From contig JBQTHP010000024.1 of NCBI GenBank assembly GCA_052389755.1, positions 1 through 40,617 on the forward strand: 40,617 nt of DNA, in the 5' to 3' direction. The DNA comes from JBQTHP01 sp052389755. GTDB taxonomy: Bacteria; Pseudomonadota; Gammaproteobacteria; Steroidobacterales; Steroidobacteraceae. Positions within the stretch are counted from its first letter, which is position 1. Every line of letters starts with the position of its first letter. The notes under the pieces were generated by a model. It had not been told where the DNA came from. It did not search any database and saw nothing but the letters and a program-made list of their open reading frames with translations. Positions 15,276-22,225 of the stretch are shown one piece after another. The translations under genes and the position numbers were made by a program.

Positions 15276-17906
15276 ATGAACCACGCACGACTGCTGCTGC
15301 CCGGAATGGTTCTCGCGGCTCTCGCGATCTTCGCGCTGGGCGCATGGGCTTCGGGCGGCGGCAGCCTCGCGACATACCTCGCCCCTGCGCTGGCGATGGG
15401 CCTGATCGGTTGTGTCGCGCTGCTCTACCGACGTTGGCAGCGTGATCCCGAACACGACGCAAGCGGGCGCGCATCTTCCCGCGGCAGCGGAACGACGGAG
15501 CCGGCGCTTCGCGAGCAACAGGCGCTGCTGCAGATGGTGCAGGAGCGCCTCGCGCGCGCGGTACGCGGCACGCAGGACGGATACTGGGAGTGGAATCTGC
15601 GGACCGGTCGCGCCTGGTATTCGCGCCGCTTTCACCGCCTGCTCGACCACGACGCGACGCCGGCGGGCGAGTCTGCGCAGACGCTCGACGCGCTGCTGCA
15701 TCCGGAAGACGCGGCAAGGCTGCGCGAGACGGCGCGCGAGCAAGCGACCGCAGGCAGGCCGTACGACGTGCGCCTGCGCCTGCGAACGCAGAACGGCGAA
15801 TATCGCTGGTTCCGGTCGCGCACCGTCGCCGAGCGCGACGCGAACGGCGAGCCGACGGTGCTCTCGGGTTCGATCCACGACCTCACGCAGGAGCTGCGAG
15901 CGCAGCGGCTGCTCGTCGCGGCGAAACAGCAGGCGGAGACGGCGAGCCGTGCCAAGAGCGAGTTCCTCGCGAACGTAAGCCACGAGATCCGCACGCCGAT
16001 GAACGGTGTGATCGGCATGGCGGCGTTGCTGCTCGACACCGACCTCGACCGCCGGCAGCGCGAGTACGCGGAGATGATCCGCTCCAGCGGCGAGTCGCTC
16101 CTCGAGATCATCAACGACATTCTCGATCACTCGAAGATCGAGGCCGGTAAGCTCGACATCGAGAACGTCGAGACGGACGCGGGCGCCCTCGTCGAGGACG
16201 TCGTGTCCGCGATGGTGGTCCATGCGTCCTCGAAGGAGCTCGAGCTCATCGCGGACGTGACGGCGCAGTTTCCGGCACGGGTCGTATGCGACCCCGGTCG
16301 GCTGCGGCAGATACTCTCGAACCTGATTGGCAACGCGGTGAAGTTCACGCCGCGCGGCGAAGTGCACGTGCGCGCGGAGCTCGTGACGACCGAGGCCGAT
16401 GAGCATCTGCTTCGATTCAGCGTTCGCGACACGGGCGTCGGACTCGACGCCGCACAGCTCGGCAGGCTCTTCAAGCCCTTCAGCCAGGCGGACTCCTCGA
16501 CCACGCGCCACTTCGGCGGCACCGGTCTCGGCCTCTCGATCGTCAAGCGGCTGGCGGAGCTCATGGGCGGTGAGGTCGGGGTGCAGAGCCGTCCCGGGGA
16601 GGGCTCGACCTTCTGGTTCACGGTGCGTGCGCGCGCCGCCACCCCCTCACCCGCCTCCGGCACCCTCTCCCCCGCACCGCGGGGGAGAGGGAAGGGTGAG
16701 GGGGCACGCCGCGTGCTCGTCGTCGATGACAACGAGACCTGTCGGACCGTCATCGGCACGCGGCTTCGCGAGGCCGGTTACGACGTCGACCTCGTCTCGA
16801 GTGCTACCGACGCGATGACCGGCCTCGAGCGCGCGGCCCGCGAGCGGCGGCCGATTCACGTGGTGCTCGCCGATTTCCGCATGCCCGGCCGCAACGGCAT
16901 GATGCTCGGCCGGCGCATCCGCGAGGAGCCGCGGTTCGACGAAACGCGGCTCGTGCTGCTCACCCTGCTCGATGACGCGCGCGAGCAATCGCAGCTTCGC
17001 GAGCTAGGATTTGCGGGCAGCCTGCGAAAGCCGGTCCGCGGCCGGGAGCTCCTCGCGCTACTCGATCAGGTGCTCGAGCACGAGGCGCAGGAGTGGACGC
17101 AGCGCCTGCGGCCGCTCGTCACACGCTCGACGCTCGTGGACACCCCGGCGGGTCGTCGCCGGAGCGTGCTGCTCGTAGAGGACAATCCGACCAATCAGCG
17201 CGTCGCGCAGCTGTACCTCGAGAAGCTCGGCTGCGACGTCGCGCTCGCGAGCAACGGCGAGGAAGCCGTGCGTGCCGCGGCGCGCACGTCGTTCGACGTG
17301 GTGTTCATGGACGTGCAGATGCCGGTGATGGACGGGCTCGAGGCCACCCGGCAGATTCGCATCCATGAAGCAGGAGGCTCCCGCTTGCCGATCGTCGCGC
17401 TCACCGCCAATGCGATGCGCGAGCAGCTCGATGCATGTCTCGCGGCCGGCATGAACGATTTCATCACGAAGCCGGTGGAGCTGCCCCGCCTGAAATCGGT
17501 GCTCGAGCGCTGGTCGCGATCGCCCGCGCGCAGCGGCGCGACCACCACCACGGAGACCGCCGTGATCGATGCGCGGCGATTCCGCGAAGTCACGATGGGC
17601 GATGCCGAGCTGGCGCACGGCCTCGTCGGCACCTTCATCGACAGCGGTCGCCGCGCGCTCGCCGACGTCGAGAGCGGCATCACCAAAGGTGACGCCGCGC
17701 TCGTGCGGCGCGCGGCCCATACGCTGAAGGGCACCAGCGCGAACATGGGCGCTGACGCGCTGCGAGCGGCCGCTGCGGAGCTCGAACGCGCGGCGGAGAC
17801 GCAGCCTGCACGCACACTGCGCGATCCGCTGCGGCGGCTGGAAGAGCGCTTCGAGACCGCCCGCGCGCAGCTCGAGCGGCTGTTGAGCCAGACTGCGGCG
17901 CGATGA
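15276..17906 (+). CDS. Hybrid histidine kinase: TM-PAS-HisKA-HATPase-REC-REC-Hpt
   Basis: 876 residues from the ATG at 15276; the frame is open 21 codons upstream but without a better start. Two membrane segments (about 5-20 and 28-47), a PAS domain (about 95-210), HisKA with His236 in NVSHEIRTPMNG, the ATPase (N-box LSNLIGNAVKF, G-boxes RDTGVGLD and GGTGLGLSI), a first receiver with Asp533 (LADFRMPG), a second with Asp679 (VFMDVQMPVMDG) and an Hpt domain with His815 (AAHTLKGTSANMGA). This is the BarA/GacS type four-step phosphorelay; the final response regulator is not fused. The linker before the first receiver is encoded by a palindromic repeat (16642-16704). The stop overlaps the MFS gene start (ATGA), suggesting a joint function. 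Confidence 0.95.
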   Translation: MNHARLLLPGMVLAALAIFALGAWASGGGSLATYLAPALAMGLIGCVALLYRRWQRDPEHDASGRASSRGSGTTEPALREQQALLQMVQERLARAVRGTQDGYWEWNLRTGRAWYSRRFHRLLDHDATPAGESAQTLDALLHPEDAARLRETAREQATAGRPYDVRLRLRTQNGEYRWFRSRTVAERDANGEPTVLSGSIHDLTQELRAQRLLVAAKQQAETASRAKSEFLANVSHEIRTPMNGVIGMAALLLDTDLDRRQREYAEMIRSSGESLLEIINDILDHSKIEAGKLDIENVETDAGALVEDVVSAMVVHASSKELELIADVTAQFPARVVCDPGRLRQILSNLIGNAVKFTPRGEVHVRAELVTTEADEHLLRFSVRDTGVGLDAAQLGRLFKPFSQADSSTTRHFGGTGLGLSIVKRLAELMGGEVGVQSRPGEGSTFWFTVRARAATPSPASGTLSPAPRGRGKGEGARRVLVVDDNETCRTVIGTRLREAGYDVDLVSSATDAMTGLERAARERRPIHVVLADFRMPGRNGMMLGRRIREEPRFDETRLVLLTLLDDAREQSQLRELGFAGSLRKPVRGRELLALLDQVLEHEAQEWTQRLRPLVTRSTLVDTPAGRRRSVLLVEDNPTNQRVAQLYLEKLGCDVALASNGEEAVRAAARTSFDVVFMDVQMPVMDGLEATRQIRIHEAGGSRLPIVALTANAMREQLDACLAAGMNDFITKPVELPRLKSVLERWSRSPARSGATTTTETAVIDARRFREVTMGDAELAHGLVGTFIDSGRRALADVESGITKGDAALVRRAAHTLKGTSANMGADALRAAAAELERAAETQPARTLRDPLRRLEERFETARAQLERLLSQTAAR
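16642..16704. repeat. Palindromic dispersed-type repeat inside the hybrid kinase gene
   Basis: Nested perfect inverted arms: outer CCCCCTCACCC (16642-16652) pairs with 16694-16704, and inner CCCTCTCCCCCGC (16663-16675) pairs with 16679-16691 around a 3-nt loop. CCCTCACCC...CCCTCTCCC palindromes of this kind are familiar as dispersed intergenic repeats in proteobacterial genomes. Here the unit lies wholly in frame and encodes the Pro/Ser/Gly/Arg linker between the ATPase and first receiver (PSPASGTLSPAPRGRGKGEG). Confidence 0.8.
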
Positions 17907-19588
17907 ACGAAGGGGAACCGATCGCAGCAGAGGCGCTCGTAACGCACACCGGCGGCATCGCCCGCGGCCACCGGCGCGTCATCTTCGCCTCCTCCCTGGG
18001 AACGGTGTTCGAGTGGTACGACTTCTATCTGTACGGCTCGCTCTCCGCGATCATCTCCCGCCAGTTCTTCTCCGGCGTCAACGAGACGACCGGCTTCATC
18101 TTCGCCCTGCTCGCGTTCGCGGCCGGATTCTTCGTGCGTCCGTTCGGCGCGCTCGTCTTCGGGCGGCTGGGCGATCTCGTCGGCCGCAAGTACACCTTTC
18201 TCGTGACGATCGTCATCATGGGTTCGGCAACGGCGCTCGTCGGCCTCCTGCCCGGCTATGCGCAGATCGGCGTCGGCGCCCCGATCGCGCTCATCGCCCT
18301 GCGTCTGCTGCAAGGGCTTGCGCTCGGGGGTGAGTACGGAGGCGCCGCGACCTACGTCGCGGAGCACGCGCCGCCCGGCCGCCGCGGTCTCTACACGAGC
18401 TGGATCCAGACGACCGCAACGCTCGGGCTGTTCCTGTCGCTGCTCGTGATTCTTGCGTGCCGGGCGCTGCTCGGCGAGAAAGAGTTCGAATCGTGGGGCT
18501 GGCGCATTCCGTTCCTGCTGTCGATCGCCCTGCTCGTCGTCTCGGTGTACATCCGCCTGCAGCTGCAGGAGTCGCCGGTGTTCCAGGCGATTCGAAGCGA
18601 AGGCGGGCTGTCGAAGGCGCCGCTCACCGAGGCGTTCGGGCAGTGGTCGAATGCGCGCATCGTGCTCCTCGCCTTGCTCGGCGCCACTGCCGGCCAGGCC
18701 GTGGTGTGGTACGCGGGACAGTTCTACGCGCTGTTCTTCCTCGAGAAGATTTTGCAGGTGGATGCGACGGCCGCGAATCTCGTCATCGCGGCCGCCCTGC
18801 TCATCGGCACGCCGTTCTTCATCGTTTTCGGCGCGCTTTCCGACCGGATCGGCCGCAAGAAGATCGTGATGGCGGGCTGCGTGCTCGCGGCGCTCACCTA
18901 TTTCCCGCTGTTCCAGGCGCTCACGCACTTCGCAAACCCCGCGCTCGACGCAGCGGTCGCGCGCGCCCCGGTAGCGGTGATCGCCGATCCGGCGCAGTGC
19001 TCGTTCCAGTTCGACCCGGTGGGACGCAAGGCCTTCACGAGCTCGTGCGACGTCGTGAAGTCGGCGCTCGCCCGCGCCGGCGTTCCATACGCGAACGAGG
19101 CGGCGCCGCCGGGAGCACGCGCGCGCGTCCGCATCGGTGCAGCTGGCGGGACGGAGCTGACCGCTTTCGAAGGGGCCGGCCTGGAACGAAGCAGATTCAA
19201 GAGCGCGAGCGACCAGTTCACCGCTGCTCTGCGGAGCGCGCTCGCGTCCGCCGGCTATCCGGCCAGGGCGGACATGAGCGCCTTCAACTATCCGGTCGTG
19301 ATCGCGCTCTGCACGCTGCTCGTCATCTACGTGACCATGGTGTACGGCCCGATCGCGGCGTGGCTCGTCGAGCTCTTTCCCGCTCACATCCGCTACACGT
19401 CGATGTCACTGCCCTATCACATCGGCAACGGATGGTTCGGCGGATTCCTGCCGGTGACGTCGTTCGCGATCGTCGCCGCGACGGGCGACATCTACGCGGG
19501 CCTCTGGTATCCGATCGCCGTCGCGATGATGACGGCAGTGATCGGCTCGCTCTTCCTTCGCGATCAGTACGCGATCGCGACGCGCTGA
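17903..19588 (+). CDS. MHS-type MFS transporter with large periplasmic insertion
   Basis: 561 residues, longer than the usual 430-460 of this family. The N-terminus has the MHS signature (SSLGTVFEWYDFYLYGSL), the loop motif GRLGDLVGRKYTF, and RLLQGLALGGEYGGAATYVAEHAP. Twelve membrane segments can be counted, but about 120 residues (about 340-460) separate those near ALTYFPLFQAL and FNYPVVIALCTLL. This extra loop holds Cys366 and Cys382 (CSFQFDPVGRKAFTSSCD), which could form a disulfide. Relatives include ShiA, ProP and KgtP, proton symporters for organic acids or compatible solutes; the substrate here is unknown. Translational overlap with the hybrid kinase suggests a sensor-transporter pair. 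Confidence 0.9.
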   Translation: MNEGEPIAAEALVTHTGGIARGHRRVIFASSLGTVFEWYDFYLYGSLSAIISRQFFSGVNETTGFIFALLAFAAGFFVRPFGALVFGRLGDLVGRKYTFLVTIVIMGSATALVGLLPGYAQIGVGAPIALIALRLLQGLALGGEYGGAATYVAEHAPPGRRGLYTSWIQTTATLGLFLSLLVILACRALLGEKEFESWGWRIPFLLSIALLVVSVYIRLQLQESPVFQAIRSEGGLSKAPLTEAFGQWSNARIVLLALLGATAGQAVVWYAGQFYALFFLEKILQVDATAANLVIAAALLIGTPFFIVFGALSDRIGRKKIVMAGCVLAALTYFPLFQALTHFANPALDAAVARAPVAVIADPAQCSFQFDPVGRKAFTSSCDVVKSALARAGVPYANEAAPPGARARVRIGAAGGTELTAFEGAGLERSRFKSASDQFTAALRSALASAGYPARADMSAFNYPVVIALCTLLVIYVTMVYGPIAAWLVELFPAHIRYTSMSLPYHIGNGWFGGFLPVTSFAIVAATGDIYAGLWYPIAVAMMTAVIGSLFLRDQYAIATR

Positions 19589-19638
19589 CTCTGGGCGCCC
19601 GTACGAGCAACCGTCCCGCGAGCGAGATTTCCCGGACA

Positions 19639-19650
19639 GCGGACGTCCGC
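19639..19650. promoter_or_regulatory. Perfect 12-bp palindrome next to enhancer-like site
   Basis: GCGGACGTCCGC is a perfect palindrome, and its core GGACGTCC is repeated 11 bp later (19652-19659), running straight into the GTCCC-N6-GGGAC site. The cluster could be extra half-sites for the same regulator or a separate operator. It is not a terminator for the MFS gene as there is no T-tract. Confidence 0.4.
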
Positions 19651-19654
19651 CGGA

Positions 19655-19671
19655 CGTCCCACGACCGGGAC
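19655..19671. promoter_or_regulatory. Enhancer palindrome C (CGTCCC-N6-GGGAC)
   Basis: CGTCCCACGACCGGGAC has the same half-sites and 6-bp spacer as the two sites ahead of the efflux operon, and the spacer ACGACC resembles ATCACC of palindrome A. It is intergenic and centred about 167 bp upstream of the predicted start of the sigma-54-type promoter at 19805-19820. I infer that the same NtrC-family regulator binds here. Confidence 0.68.
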
Positions 19672-19750
19672 TGAAGGGGTCTCACGACGGGGTTCGAATC
19701 CCGCATCGACGGGTGGCCGAGCGTTTCGTCGCAAGAAAATTCACGTTCCC

Positions 19751-19763
19751 GATCAGACAGTTG
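19751..19763 (+). promoter_or_regulatory. IHF-like site
   Basis: GATCAGACAGTTG resembles the IHF core WATCAA-N4-TTR with two mismatches. It lies about 75 bp upstream of the predicted transcription start, between palindrome C and the -24/-12 promoter, the same order as upstream of the efflux operon. Weak on its own; the shared layout is what supports it. Confidence 0.35.
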
Positions 19764-19804
19764 AGCCTGCCCCCGCCGACGAGCCGAACGCGGTTTCGAG
19801 AATC

Positions 19805-19820
19805 TGGCATGCCGGGTGCT
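19805..19820 (+). promoter_or_regulatory. Sigma-54 (-24/-12) promoter of a small ORF
   Basis: TGGCATG-CCGG-GTGCT against consensus TGGCAYG-N4-TTGCW: the invariant GG and GC dinucleotides are present at the exact 10-bp interval and only one flanking T is changed. Predicted transcription start about 19831, giving a 49-nt leader before the ATG at 19880. An enhancer-like palindrome and an IHF-like site lie upstream. Confidence 0.8.
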
Positions 19821-19831
19821 TTAAACCCCTC

Positions 19832-19845
19832 GCACCCTCGGGTGC
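19832..19845 (+). other. Hairpin at the 5' end of the predicted sigma-54 transcript
   Basis: GCACC-CTCG-GGTGC forms a 5-bp GC-rich stem with a tetraloop starting one nucleotide after the predicted transcript start. A stem at the extreme 5' end commonly protects bacterial RNA from RppH/RNase E-dependent decay. This role is inferred; the pairing is visible. Confidence 0.45.
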
Positions 19846-19879
19846 ATCGAAACGGCACAACTCAACCGGGAGACACATC

Positions 19880-19963
19880 ATGGGTAACGTACTTTTCTCC
19901 GTAATGCTCGCGGCCACCGGCCTTCTGCAGATCGCCATCTTCGCAACGGCGTTCGGGCTTTGA
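19880..19963 (+). CDS. 27-residue hydrophobic small protein (putative single-span membrane peptide)
   Basis: I recognise no family. The ORF runs ATG to TGA with a good ribosome site (GGGAG ending 7 nt before the ATG). The peptide begins MGNVLFSVMLAATGLLQ and ends ATAFGL; it has no charged residue, only Asn, Ser, Thr and Gln as polar groups, and is long enough for one membrane helix. It is the first ORF after the sigma-54-type promoter at 19805-19820, with a 49-nt leader. The shared enhancer palindrome links it to the efflux operon at 537-7801, so it could be a pump accessory or sensor-modulating peptide. It might instead be a leader ORF for the CheD-like gene 147 bp downstream. Confidence 0.62.
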   Translation: MGNVLFSVMLAATGLLQIAIFATAFGL

Positions 19964-20110
19964 CCGATTCTTCGCGCCTGGGGGCCAGTCAGGGCAATCC
20001 GGCACGCCCGCCGCGTTACGTCACAGCGAATGGAACCGTAGCGTGCTGCAGTTCAAGTTTTACTACTTCGCACTCGGCGCCACGGAACCGTTGGCGGTAT
20101 ACAACCCGTC

Positions 20111-20575
20111 ATGGATCCAGCGCGCCGCGAAATCGAAGTCCCTCCGGACCGCTACGAGGTGGTAGCGGACGACACCGTGCTGACTGCCGAGCTCAGCTGC
20201 GGCATCGCCGTGTGTCTGTTCGATGCGATCGAAGAGGCGGGCGCGCTGCTGCACCTTCGTTGCATCATCCGCAGCGACAAGCCGGTCGACGTCACCGATA
20301 CCACTCTCGCCACCGAGATGCTTCTGCTCGATCGCTGCATCGAGGCGTTGCGAGAGGCGGCGCCCGCAGGGCGCAACATGCAGGCGAAGATCGCCGCGCA
20401 CTTTCCGAACGACGCCGCGGCGCATGCGGCTTCCCGCAGCGTGCTCGCGCTGGTCGGACACTTCCTTCAGGACGCCGGCGCCGCAGCTCTCTCGCCGAAC
20501 GTCGCGACCGGCGCATCGAGACGCGTCTACTTTCGCCCGGGAATGGGGCAGCTCCAGATACGCGACGCCGCCTGA
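20111..20575 (+). CDS. CheD-like protein (putative chemoreceptor glutamine deamidase fold)
   Basis: 154 residues. The segment ELSCGIAVCLFDAIEEAGALLHLRC aligns with the CheD core GSCVAVCLYD...GGMNHFML: Cys30 would be the nucleophile and His48 the catalytic His, at nearly the usual distance (18 against about 17 residues). The remainder, including a C-terminal beta-rich end (RRVYFRPGMGQLQIRD), is divergent. CheD deamidates glutamines on chemoreceptors and binds CheC or phosphorylated CheY. No chemotaxis gene is present in the window, so this is an orphan and may act on something else. No clear Shine-Dalgarno sequence precedes the ATG, but TATACA lies 8 nt upstream. A terminator-like hairpin follows. 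Confidence 0.6.
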   Translation: MDPARREIEVPPDRYEVVADDTVLTAELSCGIAVCLFDAIEEAGALLHLRCIIRSDKPVDVTDTTLATEMLLLDRCIEALREAAPAGRNMQAKIAAHFPNDAAAHAASRSVLALVGHFLQDAGAAALSPNVATGASRRVYFRPGMGQLQIRDAA

Positions 20576-20602
20576 CGGGTCCCTTTCTTGCTGACGTCGT
20601 GA

Positions 20603-20625
20603 AAGGCCCGCCTCGCGCGGGCCTT
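20603..20625 (+). terminator. Terminator-like hairpin after the CheD-like gene
   Basis: AAGGCCCGC (20603-20611) pairs perfectly with GCGGGCCTT (20617-20625) around a 5-nt loop, 28 bp after the stop codon. The downstream T-run is weak (TTGCCGTTCC), so it is a likely but not ideal intrinsic terminator. Confidence 0.6.
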
Positions 20626-20685
20626 GCCGTTCCTGCGTCCGCATAGCGGGGTTGCCATGACTGAGGCTTGTCTGTACTTCCCAGT

Positions 20686-20746
20686 GCCTGCGGCACACTC
20701 TTAACGGGGTTCGCAGTGCGAACCCCGTTAAGAGCTGGCCGTAGGC
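20686..20746. repeat. Large palindrome immediately upstream of otsA
   Basis: Perfect 18-bp arms CTCTTAACGGGGTTCGCA (20698-20715) and its complement (20717-20734) around a single G, flanked by imperfect outer arms (GCCTGCGGC 20686-20694 against GGCCGTAGGC 20737-20746). There is no T-tract. It looks like a REP/MITE-type element and ends 12 bp before the otsA GTG start, so a transcript crossing it would form a very stable hairpin next to the ribosome site. Confidence 0.7.
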
Positions 20747-20758
20747 CATGAGAGTCCA

Positions 20759-22225
20759 GTGAAGCGCCTCGTCTGCGTCTCGAACCGCATCTCGTTGCCG
20801 CGCCGCGGCGCCTCGCCCGGCGGCCTCGCGGTAGGCGTGCTCGCCGCGCTTCGGCACACCGGCGGCGTCTGGTTCGGGTGGAGCGGCGAAACGACGAGCG
20901 ATGCGCCGGGAGAACCCGAGGTCCTGGCGCGCGAGAACATCCGCTTCGCGACGATGGATCTTCAGCAAAGCGAGTTCGAGCTGTACTACAACGGCTACTG
21001 CAACGGCACTCTCTGGCCGCTGTTTCATTATTTTCCAGGGCGGTTTCGCCACGAGCAGCGCGAGTACGAGGCCTATCACTCGGTGAACGCGACACTCGCA
21101 CGGCAGCTCATGAGCCTGATCGAGCCCGGGGATACCGTGTGGATTCACGACTACCACCTGATCCCCTTCGGGCGGTATCTGCGGCAGCAGGGTTTCGAAG
21201 GACCGGTCGGGTTTTTTCTCCACATACCTTTTCCGCACGCCCAGGTGCTGCGCGTGCTGCCAAACTACGCCGAGCTCGTCCGCGACTTCTGTCAGTACGA
21301 TCTCGTCGGCTTTCAGAGCGAGGACGACGTGGCCTCTTTCCTCTCGTCCGTGGAGCTCGCGGGCCTCGGCGGCGACGCCCGCCACGGCGAGCAGCTCGAG
21401 ATCGCGGGACGGCGCGTTCGCGTGGGCGCCTATCCGATCGGCGTGGATCTCGAAGAAGTCCGCAAGGAGTCGCAAGGCGCCGCGGCGGACGAAGCCGTGC
21501 AGCGTATGGTCACGAGTCTGCAGGGCCGCAAGCTCATCATCGGCGTCGATCGCCTCGACTACAGCAAAGGCCTCACCCAGCGCTTCGAGGCGTTCGAGGA
21601 ATTTCTCGAGACCTTCCCGGAGAACCAGGGGAAGGTGACCTTCCTTCAGATCGCGCCTCTGAGCCGCGGCGACGTGCTCGCCTACGGCGAGATTCGCCGG
21701 GCGCTCGAGCAGTCGGCGGGCAGGCTGAACGGGCGCTTCGCGGATGCGGACTGGACACCGATCCGCTATCTCAACCGCAACTTCACGCACGCCACTCTCA
21801 TGGGATTTCTGCGCTCTGCGCAGGTGGCGCTCGTTACGCCGGTGCGCGACGGCATGAATCTCGTTGCGAAGGAGTTCGTCGCCGCGCAGCCCGAGGACGA
21901 TCCGGGCGTGCTGATCATCTCCCCGCTCGCCGGGGCTGCGCGCGAGCTCACCGGCGCGCTGCAGGTCAATCCGCACGACAAACGCGGCATGGCGCTCGCG
22001 CTGCAGACGGCACTGCACATGCCGCTCGATGAGCGGGGGCATCGCCATCACCAGATGCTCGAGGCCGTTCGGCGCCACGACATCCACAACTGGTACGGCC
22101 GCTTCCTGCGGGACCTCACGGGGGAGTCGCTGGAACGGAAGAGCCGACAGCCAGCAGCTCACAGCTTGCAGCCGGAGCCTGCTTCACCGCGTGCGCGCTC
22201 GCACATCCGCAACATCGGCCGTTAG
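20759..22225 (+). CDS. otsA: Alpha,alpha-trehalose-phosphate synthase (UDP-forming)
   Basis: 488 residues, GTG start (an ATG 11 bp upstream hits an immediate stop in its frame). GT20 motifs are complete: SNRISLPRRG at the N-terminus, the loop GGLAVGVLAAL, WFGWSG, NGTLWPLFHYF, HDYHLIPFGRYLR, LHIPFPHAQVL, the glucose-6-phosphate and UDP-glucose site GVDRLDYSKGL, and PVRDGMNLVAKEFVAAQ with the following glutamate-containing region. It makes trehalose 6-phosphate for osmotic or desiccation protection. The phosphatase otsB is not in the window. The last 35 or so residues are a Gln/Ser/Pro/Arg tail encoded partly by a dispersed repeat (22146-22176). It ends overlapping the convergent lipoprotein gene by 4 bp. 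Confidence 0.97.
   Translation: MKRLVCVSNRISLPRRGASPGGLAVGVLAALRHTGGVWFGWSGETTSDAPGEPEVLARENIRFATMDLQQSEFELYYNGYCNGTLWPLFHYFPGRFRHEQREYEAYHSVNATLARQLMSLIEPGDTVWIHDYHLIPFGRYLRQQGFEGPVGFFLHIPFPHAQVLRVLPNYAELVRDFCQYDLVGFQSEDDVASFLSSVELAGLGGDARHGEQLEIAGRRVRVGAYPIGVDLEEVRKESQGAAADEAVQRMVTSLQGRKLIIGVDRLDYSKGLTQRFEAFEEFLETFPENQGKVTFLQIAPLSRGDVLAYGEIRRALEQSAGRLNGRFADADWTPIRYLNRNFTHATLMGFLRSAQVALVTPVRDGMNLVAKEFVAAQPEDDPGVLIISPLAGAARELTGALQVNPHDKRGMALALQTALHMPLDERGHRHHQMLEAVRRHDIHNWYGRFLRDLTGESLERKSRQPAAHSLQPEPASPRARSHIRNIGR
22146..22176. repeat. ACAGC-type dispersed repeat inside the otsA 3' end
   Basis: The run of ACAGCC/CAGCTCACAGC units here matches the left arm of the mnmE-yidC spacer palindrome at 35124-35156 at most positions once one base is gapped. 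In otsA it encodes the tail segment after LERKS (RQPAAHSLQPEPA). The element therefore appears to have extended the reading frame. Confidence 0.55.

Noticed and set aside
16642..16704. Strong hairpin considered as a terminator and gene boundary between a kinase and a separate response regulator.
   Set aside because: The reading frame continues through it without stop into REC-REC-Hpt, and there is no T-run or start codon with a ribosome site after it.
17195..19387. Very long antisense open frames (for example 730 codons here, also 20063-22162, 26609-28225 and 3224-4723).
   Set aside because: They lie opposite clearly recognisable genes, are rich in Arg, Ala, Glu and His, and show no domain motifs; they arise from high GC at third positions.
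19689..19702. GGGGTTCGAATCCC, which looks like a tRNA T-arm and loop.
   Set aside because: Only three to four base pairs flank the loop, the following bases do not form an acceptor 3' strand with CCA, and no D-arm or anticodon arm is found within 80 bp on either strand. At most a relic.
20098..20103. TATACA as the -10 box of a leaderless promoter for the CheD-like gene.
   Set aside because: No acceptable -35 hexamer at 16-18 bp; the gene may be read from the upstream sigma-54 promoter instead. Left unlisted as a promoter.
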